A stretch of 64,000 nucleotides of DNA from Terfezia claveryi (Eukaryota > Ascomycota > Pezizomycetes > Pezizales > Pezizaceae): assembly GCA_015179025.1 (NCBI GenBank), contig WHUX01000098.1, forward strand, positions 124,001 to 188,000. Direction: 5' to 3'. Positions 23,691 to 34,407 of this stretch are shown in pieces. The number at the start of each line of letters is the position of its first letter. The first letter of the stretch is position 1. The position numbers and the translations under genes were made by a program. Below the pieces are notes generated by a model. It did no database searches. It was not told the DNA's origin and saw only the letters and a program-made list of their open reading frames with translations.

Positions 23691-25414
23691 AGCTTTTTTA
23701 TGTTTGCTTTTAGCTCGTATGTACTATAAATACAGACAGTCTTCGCAATTCGAGCACAGAAACCGAAGAACTTCAACACCAAACTATTAAGGAGAAGTCG
23801 AACATCTCAACAAGAAACCGACAGAATTACATAAAAATAAAGGTATACAGATAGAAGAGGTTATTGGGCAAAGGAAATGTAAATCAAATGAGTAGTGAAA
23901 GAGTCTTGGCAAGAATGATAGAAGCAACCCCGTCCGGCATACTTTGCCAGGAGGTTAAATAAAATCAGCATGAAGATCAGGGTAGCGCTGTGCAATGCGC
24001 TTTTTGGGGATGACCCTGACGTGCTCACACTGTGGTTCATTAGTTCATATGGGCGCCCATAGTAAACTTGATTAGTGACGTTGGAGGCAGTTGTGCTGCA
24101 GGGCATGTACAAGGAGGCAAGGGGGTGCACGAGGGAGGTGCACCAGCGTGGGAAGGAGGCAAGGTCTGTCTTAGAATACAAGACGTTGGATGGAGATCCA
24201 ACAAGAGTGCGAGAGCGAAGAGATATATATACATGGTGGCCTTGAAAGCCAAGGCCAATAACAGGTTAATCTTCCCGAGATAGGAAACTTTGACAGTCAT
24301 GCTAGAAACTGGCATGACTCTCAAAACAGAAACTAAGATAACAATAAGCAATAAGGACAATAACGAGGGTCGGACAAGAATCCATCCAACTTTCAAAACA
24401 GGAATAAAGTGAATAAAGAACAGCAAGGACAATAACGAGAGTTATGCTGGAAACTAGTACGACTCTCAAAACAGGACGCGGAGAGATGGTTGTTACAAAG
24501 GCCGAAAGAGATATTATAGGGACAGGAAAATGAAGAGTACTTAAGTAGAATATGAAAGCACTCCTCAACTACTCTCAGTATTGAACTGGCAAAGAAAGAC
24601 TAGGCTAGTAGAGATATATACTAGATAACTATGAAGACCTGATGTATCTAGATTGTCTTGATCTGAAAACTAACAACCATGTAGCCCTAGTATGCCTTAC
24701 AGAGGAATAGTTAGGAAGAAAGTGGAGCACATGGGAACAGGCCGATAATAAGGAGGTGTAGATATGAAAAGAGAAAAAAGAAGATAGGGAAGTTATCTTG
24801 GATCAGATAGAGGATTTCTTTACCCAATTAAACCTCTAAACTAAGTTTAAGTCAGAGGGAGGAATAAGAAAGTTATTTAGTTTCAAGGACGGGCTGTAGA
24901 GGTAGAGGCTAGTATGAGGATTCAAGCCCATTGTTCCATTGGTGTACCGAGTCTTATTAGATAAAGGAATGGAACTGCTGCATGACCTTAAGTCAAATCA
25001 GCATATAAACTTTAAAAAATAAAAATAAAAAACTAGGAGCCAATTAGTATTTAGGCCAAGTTTAAAAATTATGTATTTGATTTCAAAAATTTTCTTATTT
25101 GACTACTACTATTAATGGCCTCTATAAGATTCACGCTACATACTTACCTAGTCATATGTTTTTATGGGGTTAAGACGGAGATCTTTGAGTCATCGAACAA
25201 TTACAATAAAACTATATCTATTTTGTGGCAAGAATATTCATGAAACATTAAAAGGCTATAACTTATGACTATCCAAGACCTCTGGAGTTGCAATCTCGTT
25301 TATCGGCGCTTAAGCCTCCGAGAGTGAATGCTCTCAACCTTTCTTGAGCTCTCTTCAGGCCCCTCTTCAAGTTGTCATCGACCAGTACTGTACTGCCCTA
25401 GAATCATTGCCTCC
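23691..25414. other. Intergenic with degraded LTR and AT-rich transposon remnants
   Basis: Apart from the LTR fragment listed separately, 24500-25320 is AT-rich with no frame of length, a pattern expected of RIP-degraded retroelement sequence. No gene is supported. Confidence 0.5.
24085..24497 (-). mobile_element. Truncated LTR related to elements A and C
   Basis: Shares with the 444-bp LTR of element A the blocks GGCAGTTGTGCTGCAGGGC, ACAAGGGGGTGCAC-type repeats, ACAAGACGTTGGAT, the stem-loop at 24185-24202 and TATATATACATGGTG, and it ends GATGGTTGTTACA like the element A LTR. From the stem-loop onward it also resembles the reverse complement of the element C LTR (TGACTCTCAAAACA). The outer end containing TGTAACG is missing, so it is a truncated solo LTR. 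Confidence 0.78.
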
Positions 25415-27886
25415 TTACTTCTGAAAGAACATATAGTCCAGCAGCGAGTTGGAGAATCTTTGCCTGATATCTTCAATAGTCCAACCTTGATGAGCTCCGA
25501 TTTCTTGTAATCGTTCCATGAAAGCAGGTATCTGATCTTTATAAGATTCCTTCTTCAGATACTCCCTCCACGGTCTTCCATTGACGTTCATTCTTTCCCT
25601 ACAAGATCCAAAATCAAGCAAATTAGAGCTATAATGCATGAAAACAGTAACGTTGCCGGATATCGATGTGAGATTGCTTACCATTCCTTCGCCCAATGTG
25701 GGCGAACTTTCAGCTTTGCCCCATTCGCATCCTTCAATGCCATCCACCGATTGGCCACTTTTTGTGCGTACGGTCCCCAGCTTCCATCCGCCATCGCTGG
25801 CATTGATGAAGCTACCTCAATACTGGCTGTTCCAAACCTGTTTCCATTTTGCGGCGCCATAATCATTTCACTGTCCCCCATGATTCTCATTTCGATCGCA
25901 ATCCGCATTGGGGCTACAGGGTCGGCATACGCTTCAATGATTGCGTCCCACCACGCCTGCTGTACGACGCTGTAATCTGGCTTGGTCGGGTCACTTTTCG
26001 AGGCAGGAATGGGCACCTCCAATTCAAAATCAGTACAACGCATATTTTGAATCCCCCGTCGAAAGTGCTGTGCATCCGGAAGATAAGTGCGAATATGTCT
26101 GTTGAACGGGCCGTTCGGGGGTTGCGCAATGTGGGCGAGGGTACCAAACAGGTACGCTTGCCAGCTACCGGGAAGAGCCCGGAAGAGACAGTCGTCGTTC
26201 AGTATCCCGCCAATCCAGCCTTGAATCCATTGGAAAAACACATCAGGAGGGCTTGGATAGTCGATAACACCCGTGCGGTTCTCGGTGGTGTTCCTATATA
26301 CATTCCATTTTTAGCGAACTCGTTCATCGAACAGATAATGATCGCCCCTCACCAGCAGTTTACAAAAACTTCCGTCTGAAACGGGAACCAGAACCACTCA
26401 CTGTAATAGTCCTTGGTCGCTCTATCCACAAAATCAAGTCTGGCGGCTTCCAATCGTTCCTCGGAATACTCCTTTCGCAGCGGTATTGGGATCATTCCCT
26501 TTTTAAGGTATTCTATTGGTGGAGGGATTGCGAGGTTTACTGGAATCTTTTTTGGTGTCATGTCCGCATAGCTCATCTTGTCGAACGCAAATGTAATGTG
26601 GGTAACTATTCCCAGGAGTCCAAAGGAACCGGCAGCAGCCTTCAGCCATTCCAGATTGAATATGATTTGCAAATTCCCATTGGCGTCGACGTATTCGATT
26701 TTTCTCACGTAGTCGTTGAGAGTTGAGTGCCTTTGTCCCGCGCCATGGCAAATCGGAGAGTTGACACCTGCCACAGTAACTCTAGTTTGTTTCTAAAAGT
26801 TAACAGGAATATCGCTTCGACTATGCAGAAAATGTATGTCAACCTACTCAACTAGAATGACATTTACAGGAATACTCCATTCATCCCTTGCTATGGCCCA
26901 TCGTCTCAATTCCTCATTGGTGACCGCAGCCCCAACTCTCACCATTCGCTTTTTTCCCTCAAAGCCAGGCACATCTTCTCGCACCTCAATGGTTTTAAAA
27001 TCATTCCCTTCATGTGCTGCATTTGGTAAAAGAGACGATGGATCAGGAACGGCGGTGGCGATTTTCAGGTCGAGCATCGAAACCAGAATTTCGCCGTCCT
27101 GTGAAAAGATTGGTGACCAAGAATGTCGGTAGCCAGAAGCACGAACCCGTTTCCCAATGCTCTTCGCATATTTCACAAGATTCTGAGCACCAATAACAGT
27201 TGTAGGGACAAAGGTGAAGGCTGGGGTGTTCTTGACATTGAGACCCCAATTTTCGAATGGTGCCTCAACGTGAGCCTAGGGATTTAAATAAGTGATTAAC
27301 TTCTCATTCAAAGAATTGGTATAAGCACCTTCATAACTTTCGTCTTAGCCTCATCCTCATAAATCACAGGACTGCTTCCTCTTTTTGCGTTCAGCCATGC
27401 CCTGGAGGAGGCGGTTTTTCCCGCCTGCTCCATCCTCTTAAAGTGATGCTTCGCCGCTGGACTAGGTGGGATATAAAAGTTACTGGATCTTTTAACTATC
27501 TTTTCTGGTTCCTCTCCAGCAGCGTACCGCTTTACCTTCTCCTGCATATTGGGATCCAAATCTTCGAATGCTTGTTTGTAAACATCGTGGCCTTGAACAG
27601 CGAGCAAAAGAGCTCGGCAATATTCCTCTGGTTTTATTGTGCCTCTTTTGACCAGTGACAGAGCATCGCGAAGGCCCGGGAATGCATTGTTAATTGCTGG
27701 ATTCGTGTAGAAGCCTTTGATAATGTCGCCTAAGAGATCCAGAGAAAGCACGTTGGTGAGCAGCGGGAGAATGCCGAATTGATCGAGTTGACACGTGTCA
27801 ACATTGTTCCCCAGTCCTGGGAGACCAAATACGCCGGTGCATGCAAGGGGTATTAGCAGAACAAGACAGGAGGATCGCAGGTTCAT
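25415..27886 (-). CDS. Secreted FAD-dependent ALO-type (VAO superfamily) oxidase
   Basis: Five exons, 27886-27329, 27275-26848, 26781-26353, 26293-25682 and 25598-25415, give 736 residues. Introns are 53, 66, 59 and 83 nt; every junction restores the frame. Residues 1-21 are a signal peptide. Residues 22-190 form a hydrophilic N-terminal extension unknown to me. The FAD-binding PCMH domain follows, with RASGYRHSWSP at about 231-241, where the His-Ser pair corresponds to the flavin-attachment motif of aldonolactone oxidases, and SPICHGAG at about 337-344. The C-terminal ALO-type domain ends in RPHWAKEW (about 669-676) and a helical tail. Members oxidise lactones or sugar-like alcohols with O2, releasing H2O2; substrate here is unknown. 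A secreted form with a long N-terminal extension differs from the membrane enzyme of erythroascorbate synthesis. Donor GTGCTT of intron 1 is weak. Confidence 0.86.
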
Positions 27887-28188
27887 GGCGCACGTCGATG
27901 ATGGCGCGAGCTTTGCAATTGCGAAGACATTTTACAACGAGGTGGGACTGGATTTATATATCTTGTGTTGAATCTGAATCAATCAATACAATTAAATTAG
28001 GAGGCAGAAGTGTTCGAGACAAATGCTTGAGCTTTACGGTAGGTACCAGACCTTGGTTGCTCCTCTGTTCGTATTTGACTTTTGAGACAAGTAGCAGGGT
28101 CCCTTCACAGGCAGTGGGTTTTTCTGACGTTACTCAGATGAGGATCATGAGGCGTTCGCGGAAATCCCCCTGTCGATCCTAGACTATA

Positions 28189-28328
28189 CCGGGAAAACTG
28201 GTGAATAATACCCCTTGTCTGTATCTGAATCATACAGTACTCTCAAAATCCGAGTCAAGGACGCTAATCTGCTCACAACTTAAGTACCACAAAAAGGAAA
28301 GAGCAAAAATACAGGACAAGGAGTCTTA
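28189..28328 (-). mobile_element. MITE-like element, copy 2
   Basis: Left end CCGGGAAAACTGGTGAATAA follows a TA at 28187-28188. The right end, read on the minus strand, starts AAGACTCCTTGTCCTGTAT, giving an imperfect inverted repeat with the left end block ATACCCCTTGTCTGTAT. The reverse complement of the core matches 12047-12130. No coding capacity. Confidence 0.7.
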
Positions 28329-28439
28329 CCTACAGATGCCAAGATTCCGACAAATTTTGGCTTGAGAAGATGTCACGTGCCTGCGAGGGTAAAGGAGTAA
28401 GATAGATAGGATGTAGTCAATTTGTGTTCTCTCTACTTC

Positions 28440-29640
28440 AGCCCGATAATATTGCAACATGCCTCCTCACCGCCGATATGGGCGTACTGCCTTAGAAAAA
28501 TGGCAGATACATCAAGTTCGATAGGTTCAAGGACAGCAGCCTGGAGAAGATGACATTGCATCAAGTTCGGCCATTTCCTCAGCTGTCAAGCTTAGCCGCA
28601 GTGGCATCAAGAGTGAACTTGTCGCTCTCCTCAAGGAACGGGAAGCGAACTTCCAAGACACTACCATCTCCTGGGTCCGCGCTCACATTGGAATCCCAGG
28701 CAACGAGAAAGCGGACCGGTTAGCAGCCTTTGCCTCCGCCCTCTCTCCTGTTAGGACTCAATTGTTACAGAAGGGAGAATCAGACAGGCCTCGAAAGCCA
28801 TAAGAAGCCAGGCTCACACAGCAGTAGGGTTTGGCATTAAAAGGACAGCTTGGAATCGCCACGCCCTCTCCGCATACATCTGGTGTCGTACAGACAAGGG
28901 GCCGCAACTAGCCTGGCTCTACAAGATCGGAAATGCAGAATCCAGTATCTGTCCCTGCGGTCATCAATCCCAGGTTGGCTGGCACCTGGTCTTTGTTTGC
29001 CCCCTCTTACACGTTCACAGACAAGCCCTAGGCAGTTTCAAGGACTGGGAGGACCTCGACCACCCAATCTGAATTGAAGAGGAAGAGGAGGACAATTGGG
29101 ATGCAGTAGAAGCCTTCTTCAGTTTTTTGTACAAGCAGATGGTTGGAAGAAGGCACGGAGACATGTAGGCTGGCATCTGGCAGGAGATCCCGCCGTCGTC
29201 GGGAGCTGGAAGTTTTTAGACAAATATCCATCCACGCTAGGATAGGCTGGCCTTAGCTGGCTGGTAGCACTTGCGAGTTTCCTTTTACACATATGTTTCC
29301 ATCTGCTTTTTGTTTTGACGCGGGCTTCAGTCAGGCCCCTCGGAGTCATCTGCCATCTAGGTAGGCGGTTAATGACAGCACTGGAGCTTCGCATCACTCG
29401 AGTCTCTACTTTACTTCTGTTCTGAGTCCTTTCTACAGTAATTTCACACTTTCAGCGTTTCAGGGAGTCTACGAATTCCCTTCACACATGTATCTATCTT
29501 CTTTGCTTTCTGCGCGCCGGACCTGGCAGATTAACTTGCCTTGTCCTGAATCCACCCGGGTTTCCGGGTGGCTCTTCATGGTCCCCTTACTGGGACCGAA
29601 TAAGAGTAACAAGTATTTTTAAAAAGAAAAAAAAAAAAGA
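28440..29640 (+). mobile_element. 5'-truncated LINE (non-LTR retrotransposon), RNase H and C-terminal zinc region
   Basis: Three features identify the 3' end of a fungal LINE, probably of the Tad1 group. First, an RNase H tail (TTISWVRAHIGIPGNEKADR, about 28665-28724). Second, a C-terminal Cys/His region (WLYKIGNAESSICPCGHQ, then HLVFVCPLL, about 28915-29010). Third, an A-rich tail (29619-29639). Stops and a shift after the RNase H part show it is dead. The reverse transcriptase and endonuclease parts are absent, the usual 5' truncation. The region from 29200 to 29610 reads as 3' UTR. The nearest gene is the oxidase at 25415-27886, transcribed away from it. Confidence 0.82.
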
Positions 29641-30230
29641 TAAAATGATGACATTGGAGGAATTCCGTAAATTTACGTTCCGTGGTTTTCCCTTGCCAAG
29701 ACTATCCCTCTCTATGTAGTATCTTATTCCTCTCTAGTGTAGCGTCGTCAAGTACCGTAAGCCCCTTGGCATCATTAGTTTGATTAGCGCACTACGAGTT
29801 TCACTATAGTTTTGCTATAATTGAATTTATTAGGCACGAAATTCACTTCACTATCGTTATATCAATTATTTTCACTATAGCCAGGGCACTTTAGCTGCGT
29901 GCAGGAATGGTCTGACAAATCCCTTCCATATAGCCGGGTTTTCACTATGTCGAGGTTCACTATAGCCAGGTTTACTTGTATTCACTAGTTTTCCCGTAGC
30001 GGTCCACTTTGACGAAATTCAATTCAAGTGGCACTAGCAGGCATTGAGACCGGACTGCATAAATCTGCTGCAATCTGTTCAGGCTAACATCTGGTATAGC
30101 AAACTGCGTGGGGGCCGTTCTAGTCCGGATAAAAGGATAGAACTTGAGTGCTTTCGAAGATTGTTTTCCTATACCAACTCAACCGTTGACTACATATACG
30201 GAATTCTATCAATATATATCGGATTTCTCA
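29641..30230. mobile_element. Pogo-like transposon fragments with TIR-type end at 29978
   Basis: Repeated words such as CACTATAGCCAGG and CGAGGTTCACTATAG fill this stretch. Read from 29978 on the minus strand it starts CAAGTAAACCTGGCTATAGT, preceded by TA, resembling pogo/Fot-type terminal repeats (CARTCAAACYYTGCTATACC at 30695 and 30727). The matching left end was not found, so only an end fragment is claimed. Confidence 0.5.
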
Positions 30231-30527
30231 ATGCTACCAAACAAGAGGAGGGGGTTGAGTGATCTACAGCGGCATAGAATCTGTGTAAGACAAGATCCAC
30301 GGTATACAGACATGACCTATGAAGAGTTTGGGGCTCTGCTTCTACGACCGGATAGTGGTGGTCCTATGGCACGGTGTACTATAAGCGACATTTTGAAGAA
30401 TAAGGGCCGATTGCTAGCTGTAAATACTAGTACTGGGACGGTTTGGAAACTATTTTACACTCTTTTCTATTGCTATACTATTACTCCACTGTTACCATTT
30501 CGTTATAGCAATTATATTTACCTGTGA
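30231..30527 (+). pseudogene. N-terminal CENP-B-type HTH of a pogo-like transposase
   Basis: The frame from the ATG at 30231 encodes 98 residues. The first ~65 match the N-terminal helix-turn-helix of pogo/Tigger/CENP-B proteins in pattern: a basic start (NKRRGLSDLQRHRICV), an aromatic-Glu-Glu helix (MTYEEFGALLL), then the recognition helix (RCTISDILKNKGRLL). The frame ends soon afterwards; no centromere-protein-B second HTH or DDE catalytic part is present. It lies left of a TIR-type end at 30695. I read it as the remnant of a transposase rather than a host gene; a short domesticated DNA-binding protein is possible but unsupported. Confidence 0.62.
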
Positions 30528-30599
30528 TAATCCCTGTAACAATCCCTGTAACCCCTTCCCAGCCCTCCGGTACGGTATCAGGTATTGCAAGTAGAGGCC

Positions 30600-30696
30600 T
30601 CACCTAAATTGCTAGAACTGGCAAATTTTGGCTTGAGCCGTCTGGTATACCAAGGGATCCGCTATAGCGAGGTCCGGTATAGCAGGGTTTGATTGT
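30600..30696. repeat. Right terminal inverted repeat of a pogo-like element
   Basis: On the minus strand from 30695 it reads CAATCAAACCCTGCTATACC and continues GGACCTCGCTATAGCGG, flanked by TA at 30696-30697. It faces another such end 30 bp to the right (30727), so two elements abut. Confidence 0.62.
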
Positions 30697-30726
30697 ATAA
30701 TTCGATAGTGCTCCGTATGTACCGTA

Positions 30727-31784
30727 CAGTCAAACTTTGCTATACCGAACCTCGTTGTACCGGAATCCTTGCTATACTGGAATACTCTTAAGCCCCGCCA
30801 CCAAACTAAGTACTTTTCACTCAAATCACCCTTGCTATAACGGATTTTTGCTTATAGCGGACCGGACAGCGGAATGCAGAGAAGTTACTACTATCTATAT
30901 ATATTTTGCCCTTACTACAGTATAACGGAATCCTTAAGTAGATACTGCTATAGAACCAGGGTATCGAGATGTTCACTGCTTTTTCTTCCATAAATCACCT
31001 GCTGTATGATCAACTTCAAGCCATTTCTTACTATCACTGTGACGGACGTTGGATATATTAGTGGTGGTCAATTAAAAACCCGGGTAATAATAACCCAGGT
31101 TATGCAATGCCTTGGCATGACAAAACTAGCCCTAATAGAGCACAACCGCAAATTTTCAATTGACCCCTCTAAAATGAAGTTGTGGTAGAATTCTCGGTAA
31201 CCTATCTTTAGTCAGCTCTCGAAATAACAACTACATACCACCATAAGATGCCTCGATCTACTCAACGGAGTGTATTACTAGCCAATGATGTTAAGATGAT
31301 GGAACAGCTAATTTTTTGACTATTAGGGGGCATAGCTATTTCGCTGTTCGGTGGATATTTTGCTGTTCGGTAGGTTGGCTTTCGCTGTTCGGTAGGCTTT
31401 CGCTGTTCGGTAGGCTTTCGCTGTTCGGTAGGTATTTGGCTGGGCGATGGTTGTCAGTACCCAACTTTAACGTAACCCAGAACCCATCACCGCACTTAAT
31501 ATTAGTAACTTTACCAACATATATCTACCAGTCGGAGTCTAAGAAATGTTTTCCAAATTCACTCAATTTCTCCTTCGCATACTTGGGATCTTGGATCTGG
31601 TGCTTCTCTAATATGCTGAGAGCTCGATGATTTTGTCTTCAACATGGCTGATGAATCTTGTGCTTAATATTCAAAACACACCAAAGTTGAACGATTTTCC
31701 TTCTTTAGTAACTTTTGTCTTGTGCCACGTACCCTTGTATTATTTCATACCGGAACCTTGCTATACCGGTACAGCATTTAACTG
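30727..31784 (+). mobile_element. Decayed pogo-like element
   Basis: The left end after TA (30725-30726) reads CAGTCAAACTTTGCTATACC then GAACCTCG. A possible right end at 31784 reads, on the minus strand, CAGTTAAATGCTGTACCGGT and TAGCAAGGTTCCGG, only loosely similar. Inside are a sub-terminal block TTGCTATAACGGATTTTTGC and, from 31058, GTGGTGGTCAATTAAAAACC, which resembles the ends of the Tc1-like element at 33422. No intact transposase. Left end firm, right end weak. Confidence 0.42.
31338..31432. repeat. 18-bp tandem repeat
   Basis: Three perfect consecutive copies of CTTTCGCTGTTCGGTAGG at 31379-31432, preceded by two imperfect copies. Because 18 is a multiple of three it reads as a repeated peptide LSLFGR; no gene context supports translation. 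Confidence 0.9.
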
Positions 31785-31884
31785 CCCAACGGGATAGCAT
31801 AGCCCATGAGGGTTGGTTGCCGGCAGGTGCGATGAGTTCTGCCTTATGTGCCTAGGGTCAATGATCGCTTCAATATTAATAATA

Positions 31885-32932
31885 GGGGTATTCAAACCTG
31901 ATTTTTTAATTCAAAGAAATCGGTCAGAATGTCGTTTATTTAAAAACCGTTCAGATCGGTTTGAACGGTCTGGGCGCCTTAAAAAGTTAACGAGAATTCC
32001 TCGTTAAAGTCGTTAGAAATGGCGTTTAAACGACCGTTTAGGGGTGCTTTTAAACGATGCTCGTTATGACGCAAGTTGCCCTGGGTGACGCCAAGTGGGG
32101 GTGGGGTGGGTGACGCTCAGGTGATGTGACAATCATGTGTTGTCATGTGATGTCGGGTAGTATCACTTTCTGCGTAACGATCGACAACCACGTGACGATC
32201 GACACGGGCTCCCCTGCCACAAGCAATATCAATGTAGTAAGAACAATGAATATAGGATAAAAACACTCGAAAAACCCAAATTTAACATCTCCAACCCACT
32301 CCAATCTACCCTGAACCTTCTATAGCACCTAAACCCTCCGTATGACCACCCCTCTAGCATAACCACCTACTCCACACCCCACACGCCGCCCACAACAATT
32401 ACTCTATCAGCCATAGGTTCCCCAGAGGTCCACTCTGTAAGCCATATTAGTATAGACTCAAGCTGCTCACTATATATAGAACTAGATGCACTGTAAACTG
32501 TATTCTCTATATAACCTATATAACTTTTGCAAGCTAGTATCGTTCTACCACAAGCCATAGTCATAGTCAACGTGCGCTCCCTAGAGTCACGTCCATAGTC
32601 ATAGTCCTACGTCTGTACTCTTGCCATTACAATAAGCCGGTAAAGCACAGGGTTCGAGGGTTTGCACTAGTCTTATACCAAGACTCTCCTGCCAAGGGTG
32701 TTCCAGAGAGTGGGTGCAGCTCTGCTTACCTCACATCAACCCACGTGTGCGTCAGCTGACCACCAAGATGACGCGAGACAGCATTTAAAATTGCCGAAAA
32801 ATGCCCATTTAAACGACACTAAAATGCCCCAGTTTAAACGGTCGAAAATGGGGGTATTCAAACCTGAAATTATTCTGACTGATCAGAAAGTCATTTAGGT
32901 TTTTGAATTAAAAAATCAGGTTTGAATACCCC
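31885..32932. mobile_element. 1048-bp non-autonomous TIR element with perfect 31-bp ends
   Basis: The left end is GGGGTATTCAAACCTGATTT and continues to position 31915; the right end from 32932 on the minus strand is identical for 31 bases. Both ends are flanked by TA (31883-31884 and 32933-32934), the target-site duplication of Tc1/mariner-type elements. A second, inner copy of the terminal motif starts at 32849 in direct orientation, so the last 84 bp (32849-32932) form a hairpin of their own. Subterminal regions are rich in TTTAAACGA/CGGTC words. The interior has no frame of any length resembling a transposase. The intact ends suggest fairly recent activity by an autonomous partner elsewhere. 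Confidence 0.88.
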
Positions 32933-33421
32933 TAATAGAATACGTACTCTGTAGGCAATAATGAATTTTTGTAATCAAGATGTCAGATCGAAGAGAGGAA
33001 GGGAAATTGCCAATATAGTAGGTAATAAAAGCATATCACTCAGATCTGAGGGATGATTTTGGGACTATAGAGAGAGTTGCAGACTCACATGGTGTGAAGA
33101 GGTCAACGTTGGAAAGTAGAATATATGGCATAACCCAGTGATCACGGACTGAGGAAGCTTAGAGAAGACAGACACTCTCAGGTTTCTATTTCTCACTGGA
33201 GAATTATAAGATATGTGGTAGAAGAGAATGTTTTGGAGGAGTATTTATTACACTGTGTGTCTGCGATCTGCACCTGAGAGGACACTTAATCCTAATATAC
33301 CCAGTCGCTCACATTCAGCTATCCCGTTAACAGTATGAGCCAAGTCTGCTATACACTATGTTCTTAGGAAATGCCTTGGAACGGAAAACTTTACTATTAT
33401 AGACTTTGCCCACCTACATTA
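32933..33421 (+). pseudogene. psq-type HTH remnant of a pogo-like transposase
   Basis: From the ATG at 32981 the frame reads MSDRREEGKLPI, two stops, then AYHSDLRDDFGTIERVADSH and GVKRSTLESRIYGITQ. The second part is the Psq/CENP-B-like helix-turn-helix motif (regular helix, xxAAxxxGVxRSTLxxRIxG) found at the N-terminus of pogo transposases. More stops follow before 33260 and no DDE region is seen. Confidence 0.58.
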
Positions 33422-34225
33422 GTGGTGGTCAATAAGAGTCTGTTTAGGGTGTCACAGAGTTTCAGATATAGAGCCTGTACTGGTGACTGCAGGTTTTTGT
33501 CCTTTCACCTACAGGAAAAAACCTGTGTCTCCTACAGACTTCCTGTTCAACTCGCACAATTCAACTCGTATAATGCCATCTCAACACATTAGCTCATAGT
33601 CGGGACCTGAGCCGGAGCACTTGGTTGCATGGATGGAAGATAACCAAGAGAAGCTTCAGGGAAAGCAAATAACATGGCATAAGCTTGTAAAAGGTCAGGT
33701 ATTCGCAGATGAAGACCATATTACGGTCAAGAGAATTATAGATAAAGCTATGAATATAAAGCGACCATGGAAGGATGCTCGAGCAATGCAATAGTGCTCA
33801 GGATGGGGGTTAAACCTGAAAATAATGAAATGTCTATCAATGAAGTTCTTGAGTGGAAATGTGTATTCTTTTGGAGATTGGATTGAATATGAGTCTCGAT
33901 GCATATGGAATAAAGAAGGAAATGTAGAATTAGAATAGTCTTATATATAGGCCTTAAGGAGATCAATATTATGCCAACCTGCAACTATATTGCGGGATAG
34001 TAGGTACCAGTCAAAGGCAATAACTTCTCGCACGGTTAATAAGCTTCCTCATAATCATTCTCCTCTTCTAATGAAGATGCCAATGTATAGGTATATATGG
34101 TATTTTCAGCTTCAGTTTCAATTTGATATAAGAGCCTAAACTTTTTTCATTATTCAACACATAATTGTAGGTGGTGGTCACCCTATACATGATAAAAGAT
34201 TCTATAGAATCTTATTAACTACCAC
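33422..34225 (+). mobile_element. 804-bp Tc1/mariner-like element fragment
   Basis: The left end, GTGGTGGTCAATAAGAGTCT after TA (33420-33421), and the right end read on the minus strand, GTGGTAGTTAATAAGATTCT before TA (34226-34227), match at 17 of 20 positions. Inside, 33600-33790 encodes a helical segment (EPEHLVAWMEDNQEKLQGK; ITVKRIIDKAMNIKRPWKDA) with the look of a transposase N-terminal region. The rest is broken. A perfect palindrome AAGATTCTATAGAATCTT lies next to the right end. Confidence 0.58.
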
Positions 34226-34407
34226 TATTGATTAACTACTGGTATACTGGAGAGGTACTTAGTATATAGATAACCCTCGTTATATATATATCGTCTAGAC
34301 GGGGGAAGCACTTAGGATAGGAGTTAAACCTGAAAATAATGAAACGTCTATCAATGAAGTTCTTGAGCAAAAATGTATATTCTTTTGGAGATTAGATTGA
34401 ATATGAG
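33795..34407. repeat. ~513-bp tandem duplication, second copy split by element D
   Basis: Copy 1 is about 33795-34307 (GGGGTTAAACCTGAAAATAA, ... TTCTTTTGGAGATTG...). Copy 2 starts about 34308, is interrupted at 34407 by element D, and resumes at 43382 to about 43795 (GTCTCGATGCATATAAAATA, AGATCAATATTATGCCAACC). Both carry the right end of the Tc1-like element; the second ends at about 43713. Confidence 0.84.
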
